Shown piece by piece: positions 56,643-64,000 of a DNA stretch of 64,000 nucleotides. Under the pieces are notes generated by a model that was given only the letters and a program-made list of their open reading frames with translations, was not told the DNA's origin and did no database searches. The stretch covers positions 1 to 64,000 of the forward strand of contig NZ_GL890986.1 of the NCBI RefSeq assembly GCF_000212815.1. Reading direction: 5' to 3'. The position numbers and the translations under genes are program-made. This stretch comes from Streptococcus sanguinis SK49 (GTDB lineage: Bacteria > Bacillota > Bacilli > Lactobacillales > Streptococcaceae). Positions within the stretch are counted from its first letter, which is position 1. Each line of letters opens with the position of its first letter.

Positions 56643-57647
56643 TTATTTCCGAGTTGATTTACGCTCGCTAATGCTGTGAGCCAGGAGAACTTCGCGTTCT
56701 TCCAATTCTTCCTTATGCATAATCTTAGTCAGCATGCGCATACTGATAGCGCCGATGTCATAGAGGGGCTGACCGATTGTGGAAAGGTTAGGACGAGTGA
56801 AACGAGCTACTTGCGAATCATCACTGGTAATGATTTCAAAATCTTCTGGAACTTTGATGCCTTGATCAGACAGACCATTTAAGAGGCCTGCTGCCAGTTC
56901 ATCTCCTGTGACAAAAGCTGCAGTTGCTTTGGAAGCAACGACACGCTCCGCCAAGTGGTAGCCATCATCATAAGAATATTTAGATTCAAAAACCAAGCCT
57001 TCGCTATATGAAAGTTTCTTGTTCTTCAAGCCATCTTTATAGCCTGATAGACGGATTTTACCGTTGATATCATCTACGAGCGGTCCGCTTACAAAGGCAA
57101 TTTTCTTATTGCGCTTAGCCAGTAATTCTACAGCATCAACCGTTGCTTGCTTGTAGTCAATATTAACGCTCGGAAGCTGATGCTCCACATCGACAGTACC
57201 CGCCAAAACGACCGGTGTGCGTGAACGTGAAAACTCTGAGCGAATTTTCTCTGTCAGATGATAGCCCATGAAAATAATGCCATCCACCTGCTTAGAAAAG
57301 AGCGTATTAACAACGGATACTTCCTTATCATCGTCCTCATCACTGTTAGCCAAGACAATGTTGTATTTATACATCTCGGCAATATCATCAATCCCTTTTG
57401 CCAAGGTTGAGAAATAGCTATTGGTAATATTTGGAATGACAACGCCGACGGTTGTAGTCTTCTTGCTGGCTAGTCCACGTGCTACTGCATTTGGACGATA
57501 GTCAAGACGATCAATGACCTCTAAAACTTTTTTACGTGTGTTTTCTTTGACGTTCTTGTTTCCATTCACTACCCGACTGACTGTCGCCATCGAAACTCCC
57601 GCTTCACGGGCGACATCATAAATGGTTACTGTGTCGTCTGTGTTCAT
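56643..57647 (-). CDS. ccpA: Catabolite control protein A
   Basis: CcpA is the LacI-family master regulator of carbon catabolite control, acting with HPr phosphorylated on Ser46 by HprK. The 334-residue protein has the HTH TIYDVAREAGVSMATVSRVV (about 8-27), the hinge NAVARGLASKKT, and a periplasmic-binding-like core. The pepQ-ccpA divergent pair is typical of lactic bacteria. A cre-like site lies in its own promoter. Confidence 0.97.
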   Translation of the reverse strand: MNTDDTVTIYDVAREAGVSMATVSRVVNGNKNVKENTRKKVLEVIDRLDYRPNAVARGLASKKTTTVGVVIPNITNSYFSTLAKGIDDIAEMYKYNIVLANSDEDDDKEVSVVNTLFSKQVDGIIFMGYHLTEKIRSEFSRSRTPVVLAGTVDVEHQLPSVNIDYKQATVDAVELLAKRNKKIAFVSGPLVDDINGKIRLSGYKDGLKNKKLSYSEGLVFESKYSYDDGYHLAERVVASKATAAFVTGDELAAGLLNGLSDQGIKVPEDFEIITSDDSQVARFTRPNLSTIGQPLYDIGAISMRMLTKIMHKEELEEREVLLAHSISERKSTRK

Positions 57648-57666
57648 ATAGTTTCCTTTCTTCTAT

Positions 57667-57683
57667 TGAAAATATCGTTTTCA
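57667..57683. repeat. Inverted repeat in the ccpA leader
   Basis: TGAAAA-TATCG-TTTTCA, a 6-bp dyad with a cre-like core on the minus strand (TGAAAACGATATTTTCA), between the -10 and the ccpA start. Confidence 0.5.
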
Positions 57684-57699
57684 CTTTCCTACATTCACC

Positions 57700-57728
57700 A
57701 TTTTATCACTTCTTGTAAACACTTTCAA
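57700..57728 (-). promoter_or_regulatory. ccpA promoter overlapped by a cre-like site
   Basis: On the minus strand TTGAAA (57723-57728), a 17-bp spacer and extended -10 TGATAAAAT. The cre-like TGAAAGTGTTTACA (57714-57727) overlaps the -35, consistent with autoregulation. Confidence 0.6.
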
Positions 57729-57809
57729 GTATTTTGATAAGTTTTTGAAAAGTCTTGCTTTTTTTGACATTTTTTGCCAAAATAGAGGCATAGAAAGAAG
57801 GTTGTGACC

Positions 57810-58892
57810 ATGACAAAAATCCAACAAATCACCCACTATCTCGAAAATGAGAAGCTAGATGCTGCTGTCCTGTCTGATCCAGTCACTATCAATTATCTGA
57901 CTGGTTTTTATAGCGACCCGCATGAGCGGCAGATGTTTTTGTTTGTCTATCCTGATCATGAGCCCCTGCTCTTCGTTCCTGCTTTAGAAGTTGAGCGTGC
58001 TTCAGGTTCTGTTCCCTTTTCAGTCCTTGGCTATATGGACTCTGAAAATCCTTGGCAGAAGATTAAAGCTGCCCTGCCGGCTCACTCCTTCAAGACTGTC
58101 GCTCTTGAGTTTGACAACTTGATTTTGACCAAATATCATGGATTGAAAACTGTCTTTGAATCTGCAGAATTTGCCAACCTGACTCCTTACGTCAACCGCT
58201 TGCGCCTGATTAAGTCTGCCGATGAAATCCAGAAAATGCTAGTAGCTGGCCAATATGCTGACAAGGCTGTTAATATCGGTTTTGACAATATTTCACTGGA
58301 CAATACCGAAACGGACATCATCGCTCAGATTGACTTTGCTATCAAGCGAGAAGGCTATGAGATGAGCTTTGAAACTATGGTGCTGACGGGAAATAATGCA
58401 GCTAATCCGCACGGCATTCCCGGAGCAAATAAAGTCGAAAATAACGCCCTCCTCCTTTTTGACCTTGGCTGCATGGTCAATGGCTATGCCAGCGATATGA
58501 CACGGACCGTTGCTGTCGGCCAGCCGGATCAGTTCAAAAAAGATATCTATTATCTGACATTGGAAGCCCAACAAGCTGCACTTGACTTTATCAAGCCAGG
58601 CGTCACAGCTCATGAAGTAGACCGTGCTGCTCGGCGAGTTATCGAAAAAGCGGGCTACGGTGAGTATTTCAATCACCGCCTCGGCCATGGTATCGGTATG
58701 GATGTTCACGAATTTCCATCTATCATGGAGGGCAACGACATGGTCATCGAAGAAGGCATGTGCTTCTCTGTTGAGCCTGGTATCTACATCCCTGGCAAGG
58801 TCGGTGTCCGCATCGAGGACTGCGGCTATGTCACTAAGAATGGTTTTGAACTCTTCACCGAGACTAGCAAGGACTTACTGTATTTTGAATAG
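57810..58892 (+). CDS. pepQ: Xaa-Pro dipeptidase
   Basis: A 360-residue metallopeptidase that cleaves dipeptides with C-terminal proline. The creatinase-like N-terminal domain precedes the pita-bread catalytic domain. Two-metal ligands are in LLFDLGCMVNGYASDMTRT, then RLGHGIGMDVHE, SVEPGIYI and VRIEDCGYV. I start at the ATG at 57810, with AAGG upstream, not the in-frame GTG at 57804. It is transcribed away from ccpA and shares its control region. Confidence 0.94.
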   Translation: MTKIQQITHYLENEKLDAAVLSDPVTINYLTGFYSDPHERQMFLFVYPDHEPLLFVPALEVERASGSVPFSVLGYMDSENPWQKIKAALPAHSFKTVALEFDNLILTKYHGLKTVFESAEFANLTPYVNRLRLIKSADEIQKMLVAGQYADKAVNIGFDNISLDNTETDIIAQIDFAIKREGYEMSFETMVLTGNNAANPHGIPGANKVENNALLLFDLGCMVNGYASDMTRTVAVGQPDQFKKDIYYLTLEAQQAALDFIKPGVTAHEVDRAARRVIEKAGYGEYFNHRLGHGIGMDVHEFPSIMEGNDMVIEEGMCFSVEPGIYIPGKVGVRIEDCGYVTKNGFELFTETSKDLLYFE

Positions 58893-59168
58893 AATTTTAT
58901 AAGCCTATATTATGTCTTGAATGATTATTGGGTTTGGCAAAGGACTTCTGGTTATTTGAGCTATCATTGTTGTGCATCGTTATAGCTGTCTTAGTCCTTA
59001 AGCATTTATAATTTCAAAAAACGATAGAAAATTTTCTGTCGTTTTTTCTTGTTTCCCAATAATTATACTAAGTCATTTAGATTTACCTGCTTTTCCTCCA
59101 ATGACGTCGTCTGTCAGAGACATTCCGAAGAAATCAATTACTCCGCACTATCCAGTTTTTATCTCTTC
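58893..59168. other. Intergenic stretch after pepQ
   Basis: About 275 bp without a convincing gene. It holds the pepQ terminator (59016-59047). The upstream part contains a short hydrophobic frame without a start codon (see rejected items). Confidence 0.5.
59016..59047 (+). terminator. pepQ terminator
   Basis: A long stem of AAAAAACGATAGAAA with TTTCTGTCGTTTTTT (one mismatch or G-U), with T at the end. Confidence 0.75.
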
Positions 59169-59197
59169 TTGCCCTTCTGATTTAAAAATGTTATAAT
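59169..59197 (+). promoter_or_regulatory. Promoter of the siderophore uptake operon
   Basis: TTGCCC (59169-59174), a 17-bp spacer and extended -10 TGTTATAAT (TATAAT 59192-59197). Confidence 0.65.
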
Positions 59198-59250
59198 TTT
59201 TTATGAAAAATTGTCTAAAAATTCTAATCTTTGCTGTTAAGGAGGTCTGG

Positions 59251-60297
59251 ATGCTCTTCAAAAGGTCAGAAAATCACGGATTTTCTCGCTATGTCTGCCT
59301 GTTCTTGCTTCTCACCATTTTTCTGGCTTGTTCCCTCTTTTTAGCTGTTTCTTTGGGATCAGTTACTATTGATATACAAGACACTTACCAGATTATTTTC
59401 AGCAAACTCGGATTTCCCCTTGGCACAGGTAAACTATCTCCATCCACAATCGCGATTGTTTGGAACATGCGGGTTCCAAGAGTGCTTTTGGGAATCCTAG
59501 CTGGTGCTGGCCTGTCTGTCTGTGGCAGCGTCATGCAATCTACTGTCAATAATCCTATCGCAGAGCCTTATATCCTGGGAATTTCAGCCGGTGCAACCTT
59601 CGGAGCCACACTGAGCATTATCTTAGGGCTCAAATCCATTACTGGCGCTGGCGCCTTTATAGGAGCCATTCTGGCATCGGCAGTGGTACTTTTTATCGCA
59701 TCCATGCAGGGAAAAATGACGACAAGCAGTCTGATTTTATCAGGAACAGTTGTAAATGCCCTTTTTATCGCCTTTTCCAACTTTATCATTTCTGTCGGTG
59801 CCAATGCTGACAGCCTTATGACAATCAAGTTCTGGACTATGGGCTCACTGGCTGGAACTTCTTGGTCAGATCTTGCCTTGCCGGCTCTTGTTGTCGGTCT
59901 CTCCTTTTTGTTTTTCTGTTCCCAGTATCGTATTTTCAATACTATGATGATGGGGGATGAAGCAGCTTTGACACTGGGAGTCCCTCTGCGTTTTTACTGG
60001 TTCCTCTATATCACAGTTGTCGCAGTCATGACTGCGGTGCTAGTTGCCTGCTGCGGTATTATCGGCTTCGTCGGACTAATCACTCCGCACATTGCTCGAA
60101 GATTAGTCGGTACCAACTACAAAAGGCTCTTTCCTATCGCTACCCTGCTCGGCTCTCTCTTTCTTGTCTGGGCAGATGTTTTAGCTAGAATTTTGGTCAA
60201 AAATGCCGAGCTGCCGATTGGGATCTTCACCGCTTTGGTCGGCGCACCCTTCTTTATCTACATTGTAGCCAAAAGCCGAAAGGAGGTAAGTAGCTGA
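59251..60297 (+). CDS. FecCD-family ferric-siderophore ABC permease
   Basis: A 348-residue permease with about nine to ten membrane helices. The FecCD hallmark RVPRVLLGILAGAGLSVCGS (about 88-107) and later GFVGLITPHIARRLVGTNY (coupling helix) are present. It is the single permease of its operon, so it presumably acts as a homodimer. I start at the ATG at 59251 because AAGGAGG lies 5 nt upstream. The longer frame starts inside the predicted leader. Confidence 0.92.
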   Translation: MLFKRSENHGFSRYVCLFLLLTIFLACSLFLAVSLGSVTIDIQDTYQIIFSKLGFPLGTGKLSPSTIAIVWNMRVPRVLLGILAGAGLSVCGSVMQSTVNNPIAEPYILGISAGATFGATLSIILGLKSITGAGAFIGAILASAVVLFIASMQGKMTTSSLILSGTVVNALFIAFSNFIISVGANADSLMTIKFWTMGSLAGTSWSDLALPALVVGLSFLFFCSQYRIFNTMMMGDEAALTLGVPLRFYWFLYITVVAVMTAVLVACCGIIGFVGLITPHIARRLVGTNYKRLFPIATLLGSLFLVWADVLARILVKNAELPIGIFTALVGAPFFIYIVAKSRKEVSS

Positions 60298-60298
60298 T

Positions 60299-61054
60299 AT
60301 GGATCTAACTTGCCAAAATATCCACTATTCTATTGGCCCAAAAGAGATTTTGAAAGGGATTTCGCTCAAGGTCGAGGGAAATCAGTTTCACACCATTTTA
60401 GGGCCCAATGGAAGCGGCAAAACTAGTCTGCTCAAAACCATCTACCGCCAAATCAAACCTGACAGCGGGGACATTTATCTAAACGGAAGGCCACTTGAAC
60501 AGATCCGCATAAAAAAAGCAGCCCAGAAAATAGCCGTTGTAACTCAGTTTAACCATCTTCAGTTTGACTGCACTGTCCAAGAAATCGTCATGCTGGGCAG
60601 GACGCCGCATCTCTCTTTTTTTCAAAAAGAGAGCGAAAAAGACTACGCCCTTGTCCGTCATGCCTTGAGTCAGGTAGACATGCTAGACAAGGGAGAGCGA
60701 ACCTATCTATCCCTGTCCGGTGGTGAGAAGCAAAGAGTCCTGCTGGCACGCGCTTTGGCCCAGCAGCCAAGCCTACTGCTCCTAGACGAGCCGACCAATC
60801 ACCTGGATATCAAATACCAGCTGGATATGCTGCGTATCGTGAAAGACCTGAACATCAATGTTTTGGCTGTTTTACACGATATTCAACTGGCTTGTCGGTA
60901 TTCAGACTATTTGTACCTCATGAAGGGAGGTGAGATTGCATACCAAGGCGCTCCAAAGGAGGCCATCACTCATGATTCACTGCAAGCCGTTTACGGTATT
61001 CAGAGTAAAGTGATCTGGACCAAGGATCGACAGGCCATGCTTCAGTATCTATAA
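60299..61054 (+). CDS. Ferric-siderophore ABC transporter ATP-binding protein
   Basis: A 251-residue FecE/BtuD-type ATPase. Walker A is GPNGSGKTSLLKT, the signature LSGGEKQRVLLARAL and Walker B LLLLDEPTNHLD. The H-loop is AVLHDIQLACRY. It starts 1 bp after the permease stop and energises it. The homology points to iron complexes or cobalamin; the esterase partner favours iron. Confidence 0.95.
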   Translation: MDLTCQNIHYSIGPKEILKGISLKVEGNQFHTILGPNGSGKTSLLKTIYRQIKPDSGDIYLNGRPLEQIRIKKAAQKIAVVTQFNHLQFDCTVQEIVMLGRTPHLSFFQKESEKDYALVRHALSQVDMLDKGERTYLSLSGGEKQRVLLARALAQQPSLLLLDEPTNHLDIKYQLDMLRIVKDLNINVLAVLHDIQLACRYSDYLYLMKGGEIAYQGAPKEAITHDSLQAVYGIQSKVIWTKDRQAMLQYL

Positions 61055-61109
61055 GAGTCTACTCTCAGCTTTATCTATACAAGCTCCAAGCCCAAGAAAG
61101 GAAGGCAAT

Positions 61110-62138
61110 ATGAAAAAAACACTCAGTATCTTACTCGTCGCAACTGCTGCACTGACAATGGCAGCCTGCAATTCTTCATCTAAGGAAAGTACGAAAGAAA
61201 GCTCAACTTCGCAATCTTCCTCCAAAACAGAGAGCGCGAAAAAGAGCACAGCAGAGACAAAATATCCAGTGACAATCAAAACTTACGATGCAGAAGGCAA
61301 GGAGATTGATCAGGTCTTTGAAAAGGCACCGGAAAAGGTCATCACCAACAACCTTTCAACGACCGAAATCTTGATTGAACTAGGATTGAAAGACAAGATC
61401 GCCGGTATGCTCAATCCAGACAATGATGTCACAGATAAATACAAGGCTGATATTGCCACCATTCCGCAAGTCGGCGACAAGAAAACCGTATCACAGGAAA
61501 CTGTGCTATCCTATGAGCCAGATGCTCTTCTTGGCCGAAACATGATGTTTTCCGAGAAGTCTCTGGGGACAGTCAGTGCCTGGAATGAAAACAAAATCCT
61601 TGTCTACACACAGAAGGCTTCCCTGTCCAATACCAAGCAAGACCTAGGCAATATTGTTGAAGATGTCAAGAATATAGGAACCATTTTTAATGTCCAAGAC
61701 AAGGCCAATCAGTATGCTGACCAGCTGCAAGCAAGAATTGACACTGTCAAGAAAGCCAATAAGACTAGCCAAGGCGAAAAGAAAAAAGCGCTCATCATGT
61801 GTGCCTACAACGATGAGACTTTCGGTGCCTATAAATCTGCCCTGCAGGAGAGCCTGCTCAACCAGCTCGGCTATACCAATGTAGCGACCGGAACCTCTGA
61901 CTTGACCTTGGAAAATCTGGTCTCTATGGATCCTGAAGTCATCATCTACGTAACCAGCGACCGCAACAAGGCCATGGATGAGCAAGCAGTTGATCTAATG
62001 AAAGCCAATTCCGTTCTGGAAGATGTCCCAGCGGTCAAAAATCAGAATATCATGACCATCTCCTATGATGAGTTCATGGATTACGGTCCTGCAGTAATCG
62101 ACTCACTCGAGAAAATCAATGACTTTGTCAATAAATAA
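61110..62138 (+). CDS. Ferric-siderophore-binding lipoprotein
   Basis: A 342-residue lipoprotein with signal peptide and acylated Cys20 (LTMAAC). A Ser/Lys/Thr-rich linker (about 21-52) precedes a two-lobed FepB/FatB-like binding fold. KAPEKVITNNLSTTEILIEL (about 71-90) and GDKKTVSQETVLSYEPDALL are typical of this class. It captures the iron complex at the cell surface and delivers it to the permease. AAGGAAGGC lies upstream. Ligand type (catecholate or hydroxamate) cannot be told from the sequence. Confidence 0.92.
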   Translation: MKKTLSILLVATAALTMAACNSSSKESTKESSTSQSSSKTESAKKSTAETKYPVTIKTYDAEGKEIDQVFEKAPEKVITNNLSTTEILIELGLKDKIAGMLNPDNDVTDKYKADIATIPQVGDKKTVSQETVLSYEPDALLGRNMMFSEKSLGTVSAWNENKILVYTQKASLSNTKQDLGNIVEDVKNIGTIFNVQDKANQYADQLQARIDTVKKANKTSQGEKKKALIMCAYNDETFGAYKSALQESLLNQLGYTNVATGTSDLTLENLVSMDPEVIIYVTSDRNKAMDEQAVDLMKANSVLEDVPAVKNQNIMTISYDEFMDYGPAVIDSLEKINDFVNK

Positions 62139-62811
62139 GACTTTTGTCTGGGAGGGTATCACTGTCAACATTGCCCTGCCCCAAGATTATGACAAATCAC
62201 GACCTTATCCTGCTGTCTTGCTAAACGATGGACAGATAAACTACCTAAGCAAGCTTTCTCCATCGGTAATCTTAATCGGACTGATATCAAACAACAGGCT
62301 GGACGATTATACACCCTGGAAAGCCAATGCTCTAAAGCCTGGCAATCCTGATTTTGGCGGCAGAGCAGATAGCTACCACCAAAAGCTCTTCAGTGATATA
62401 TTAACAGAAATCAGACAGCACTACAGACTGGATGACAAGAGAATTGCCTATGGTGGCTACTCTCTCGGTGGACTAGCGGCTGTTTACAGTCTCTATAGCG
62501 ACTGCAAGATCCCCTGCGTCTTTTCTATCTGCGGTTCCTTTTGGTACCCTGGTTTTACCGACTATTGCCGGACCCAGAACTTGAAAAACAAGGGCTGTCT
62601 GGTTTATTTGCAGAATGGAAAGGCTGAAGGCGCGAATCACTCGAACCGACTTTCCAAGGCTCCTTTCTATGCTGAAGAAATTCATCGCTTGATTCAGAAA
62701 GAAATCCTTACCACCTGCTCCATCTTTGACCCTTATGGGCATCATGAAGTCCTCAAAGAGCGCTATGTTGCCTTTGCCGACTGGCTGGCCACACAATGGC
62801 ATATTGACTAA
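62119..62811 (+). CDS. Siderophore esterase (alpha/beta hydrolase)
   Basis: A 230-residue hydrolase of the esterase_D/Fes-IroE group. The nucleophile is in AYGGYSLGGLAAVYS (GxSxG, about residue 116); a late GHHE gives the catalytic His. Enzymes of this type cleave trilactone siderophores such as enterobactin or bacillibactin to release iron. It overlaps the binding-protein gene by 20 nt, so it is co-translated with the uptake system. No siderophore synthesis gene is seen. This suggests use of siderophores made by neighbours. Confidence 0.82.
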   Translation: MTLSINKTFVWEGITVNIALPQDYDKSRPYPAVLLNDGQINYLSKLSPSVILIGLISNNRLDDYTPWKANALKPGNPDFGGRADSYHQKLFSDILTEIRQHYRLDDKRIAYGGYSLGGLAAVYSLYSDCKIPCVFSICGSFWYPGFTDYCRTQNLKNKGCLVYLQNGKAEGANHSNRLSKAPFYAEEIHRLIQKEILTTCSIFDPYGHHEVLKERYVAFADWLATQWHID

Positions 62812-62813
62812 TG

Positions 62814-62857
62814 AAAATCCCCTTTGTCACTTACAACAGCTGACAAAGGGGATTTTT
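62814..62857 (+). terminator. Terminator of the siderophore operon
   Basis: AAATCCCCTTTGTCA pairs with TGACAAAGGGGATTT around an 11-nt loop; T run follows. Confidence 0.92.
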
Positions 62858-62874
62858 AGTTTATTGCTGTACGT

Positions 62875-62910
62875 AAAAAAGACTCTTACCAGTAAAATGG
62901 TAAAAGTCTT
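62875..62910 (-). terminator. Terminator of ogt
   Basis: On the minus strand AAGACT pairs with AGTCTT and TTACCA with TGGTAA; a T6 run follows. Confidence 0.8.
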
Positions 62911-62922
62911 GAGTAGAAAGAT

Positions 62923-63426
62923 TTATTCAGTTTTCTCCCCTGCCTCTAGTTTCAACAAAAAGGCTTTTTTATCAAGACCGCCGGCATAGCCGGTCAATTT
63001 GCCGTCGCTTCCGACAATCCGGTGACAGGGAATCAGAAGGGAAATCGGATTATGACCGATAGCGCCACCGACTGCTCTAGCCGAGCCAATTTTTCCATAC
63101 TCAGCCTGCAATTCTCGCAAAATATCTGAATAGGTAGCCGTTTGCCCATAGGGAATCTTCTGCAGCACTGTCAGAACCTTGCTTCTAAACTCAGTTACTT
63201 GAGGTGCCAATGGAATTTCATTTATTGCGGGATTTTCTCCCTTAAAATAAGCGTCCAACCAAGCAAAGACGCGTCGGCTGACTTCTGTCTCTTCCTCCTC
63301 TGCTTGCTCCAAATCATAGCCTGCCCCAAAATATTTCTGTCCCTCAAGCCAAAGTCCCAACAAGGCATTTGAGTCCGTCAAGATGAGAATCCGGCCAATC
63401 GGCGATGTATAATAAGTCTTGTACAT
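62923..63426 (-). CDS. ogt: O6-methylguanine-DNA methyltransferase
   Basis: A 167-residue suicide repair protein that moves the methyl group from O6-methylguanine to its own cysteine. The active site is LLIPCHRIVGSDG (about 131-143). KIPYGQTATYSDI and the DNA-recognition helix SARAVGGAIGHNP are conserved. It stands alone, convergent with the siderophore operon. Confidence 0.96.
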   Translation of the reverse strand: MYKTYYTSPIGRILILTDSNALLGLWLEGQKYFGAGYDLEQAEEEETEVSRRVFAWLDAYFKGENPAINEIPLAPQVTEFRSKVLTVLQKIPYGQTATYSDILRELQAEYGKIGSARAVGGAIGHNPISLLIPCHRIVGSDGKLTGYAGGLDKKAFLLKLEAGEKTE

Positions 63427-63461
63427 ATTTTTTCTTTCTTCGATCTTCTTGATATGCCTTA

Positions 63462-64000
63462 TTATACCACTCTTGTCTTAATTTTTGCCACAATCCCATC
63501 TGGGTCTGTGACTTCTAGCTCTTGGGAGCTAATCCATCGGACTGGCGCTTGTAAGACCTGAGCATTTTCATAAATAGCTACTAGTTCTTCTTTCCCTTCT
63601 ACTTGCGCTTCAAAATAGGCTAGTCCCATTTGCTTAGGTTGGCGATGATTCAAGTGAGAACCTCCCCACTCATTGACGGCTAAATGATGATGGTAGTTCC
63701 CTGATGCCAACCAGCTAGCAGAAGGTACAGAAAATTTATCCTCCAAGCCTAGAAGCTTTTGGTAAAAATGACTGGCAGCTCTGCTATTTTTCACAGACAG
63801 ATGGACATGGCCCATACGAGTGCCTTCCGCAATACTAAATGGTTGGACTTCCTGACCTAGTTCATAGATTTCTTGAGCCGCGAGCGCTTCCGTCACTCCG
63901 ATAATGCGGCCATCTTCTCGAATATCCCAATCAGTCTGAGGTTTATCCCGATAAAGCTCAATGCCATTGCCTTCTGGATCCTCCAGATAAATGGCTTCAC
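63462..64000 (-). CDS. VOC family dioxygenase/glyoxalase, CatE-like (partial; N-terminus beyond window)
   Basis: The minus strand is open from the window edge to the stop at 63462, at least 178 residues. The first visible part has EAIYLEDPEGNGIELYRDK, the end of an N-terminal VOC module. A second module begins GTRMGHVHLSVKNSRAA and holds the metal-binding His (GHVHL), SGNYHHHLAVNEWGG and a late Glu. This two-module order fits CatE-like proteins of about 285 residues. The substrate is unknown. The GTG at 63894-63896 is internal and not the start. Confidence 0.85.
   Translation of the reverse strand, partial: EAIYLEDPEGNGIELYRDKPQTDWDIREDGRIIGVTEALAAQEIYELGQEVQPFSIAEGTRMGHVHLSVKNSRAASHFYQKLLGLEDKFSVPSASWLASGNYHHHLAVNEWGGSHLNHRQPKQMGLAYFEAQVEGKEELVAIYENAQVLQAPVRWISSQELEVTDPDGIVAKIKTRVV

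Noticed and set aside
58920..59011. Hydrophobic frame reading FWLFELSLLCIVIAVLVL after pepQ
   Set aside because: Looks like a membrane peptide but has a stop just upstream, no ATG/GTG and no ribosome-binding site; may be a remnant or chance.

Overview
The window reads as chromosome of a viridans streptococcus, most like the sanguinis/mitis group. Gene content and order support this: rnc-smc-two Cof-type HAD genes-ftsY next to zwf, vicR-vicK-vicX, divergent ccpA and pepQ, hprK-lgt-DUF948-ytxH, ftsW beside ppc, a MacAB-like exporter beside gor, and the cpoA glycolipid pair. Base composition is about 40% GC with AT-rich promoters, many of them extended -10 (TGnTATAAT) type. Species assignment is inference. 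I see no rRNA, tRNA, CRISPR array, prophage or insertion sequence.

Layout. 1-7.2 kb (mostly minus): 5' part of a surface von Willebrand A (VWA) adhesin, then tuf, ppc and ftsW. 7.3-12.6 kb (plus): glutathione peroxidase, a membrane-anchored GH25 lysozyme, a DUF368 polyprenyl-phosphate transporter, ybaK, a histidine phosphatase and lysS. 12.7-17.4 kb: a three-gene MacAB-like exporter (minus) and glutathione reductase (plus). 17.4-24 kb: a frameshifted cyclase-family gene, a 35-residue membrane peptide, a tandem duplication of bioY with its BirA-type operator, small conserved proteins and two U32-family tRNA hydroxylation genes. 24-31.4 kb (minus): envelope and regulatory genes (ytxH, DUF948, lgt, hprK, nudix, membrane proteins, pspC-like, sprT-like, tex). 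31.5-35.1 kb (plus): a coupled small protein/DUF318 permease/DUF1980 operon and zwf.

35-46 kb (minus): ftsY, HAD phosphatases, smc, rnc, a DUF454 protein and vicRKX. 46-50.6 kb: a polar amino acid ABC transporter, a lipoprotein, and a MerR regulator divergent from a carboxymuconolactone decarboxylase-like gene. 50.6-57.7 kb (minus): a threonine T-box leader controlling a P-loop kinase-like gene and thrS, a membrane protein, two glycolipid glycosyltransferases, and ccpA. 57.8-64 kb: pepQ, a ferric-siderophore uptake operon with its own esterase, ogt, and the 3' part of a VOC dioxygenase/glyoxalase gene.

Global regulators in the window have candidate targets in the same window. These include a TGTAAC-N5-TGTAAC WalR/VicR box upstream of the DUF3270 gene, a cre-like site over the -35 of ccpA itself, and a long hairpin next to the rnc start codon. 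Four genes (GH25, trhP1-like, tex, cpoA) have TATAAT-like boxes only 6-9 nt from ATG, suggesting leaderless or nearly leaderless mRNAs. The strongest novelty candidates are the duplicated BirA-regulated bioY units, the T-box kinase-thrS operon, the siderophore-piracy operon and the coupled DUF318/DUF1980 operon.
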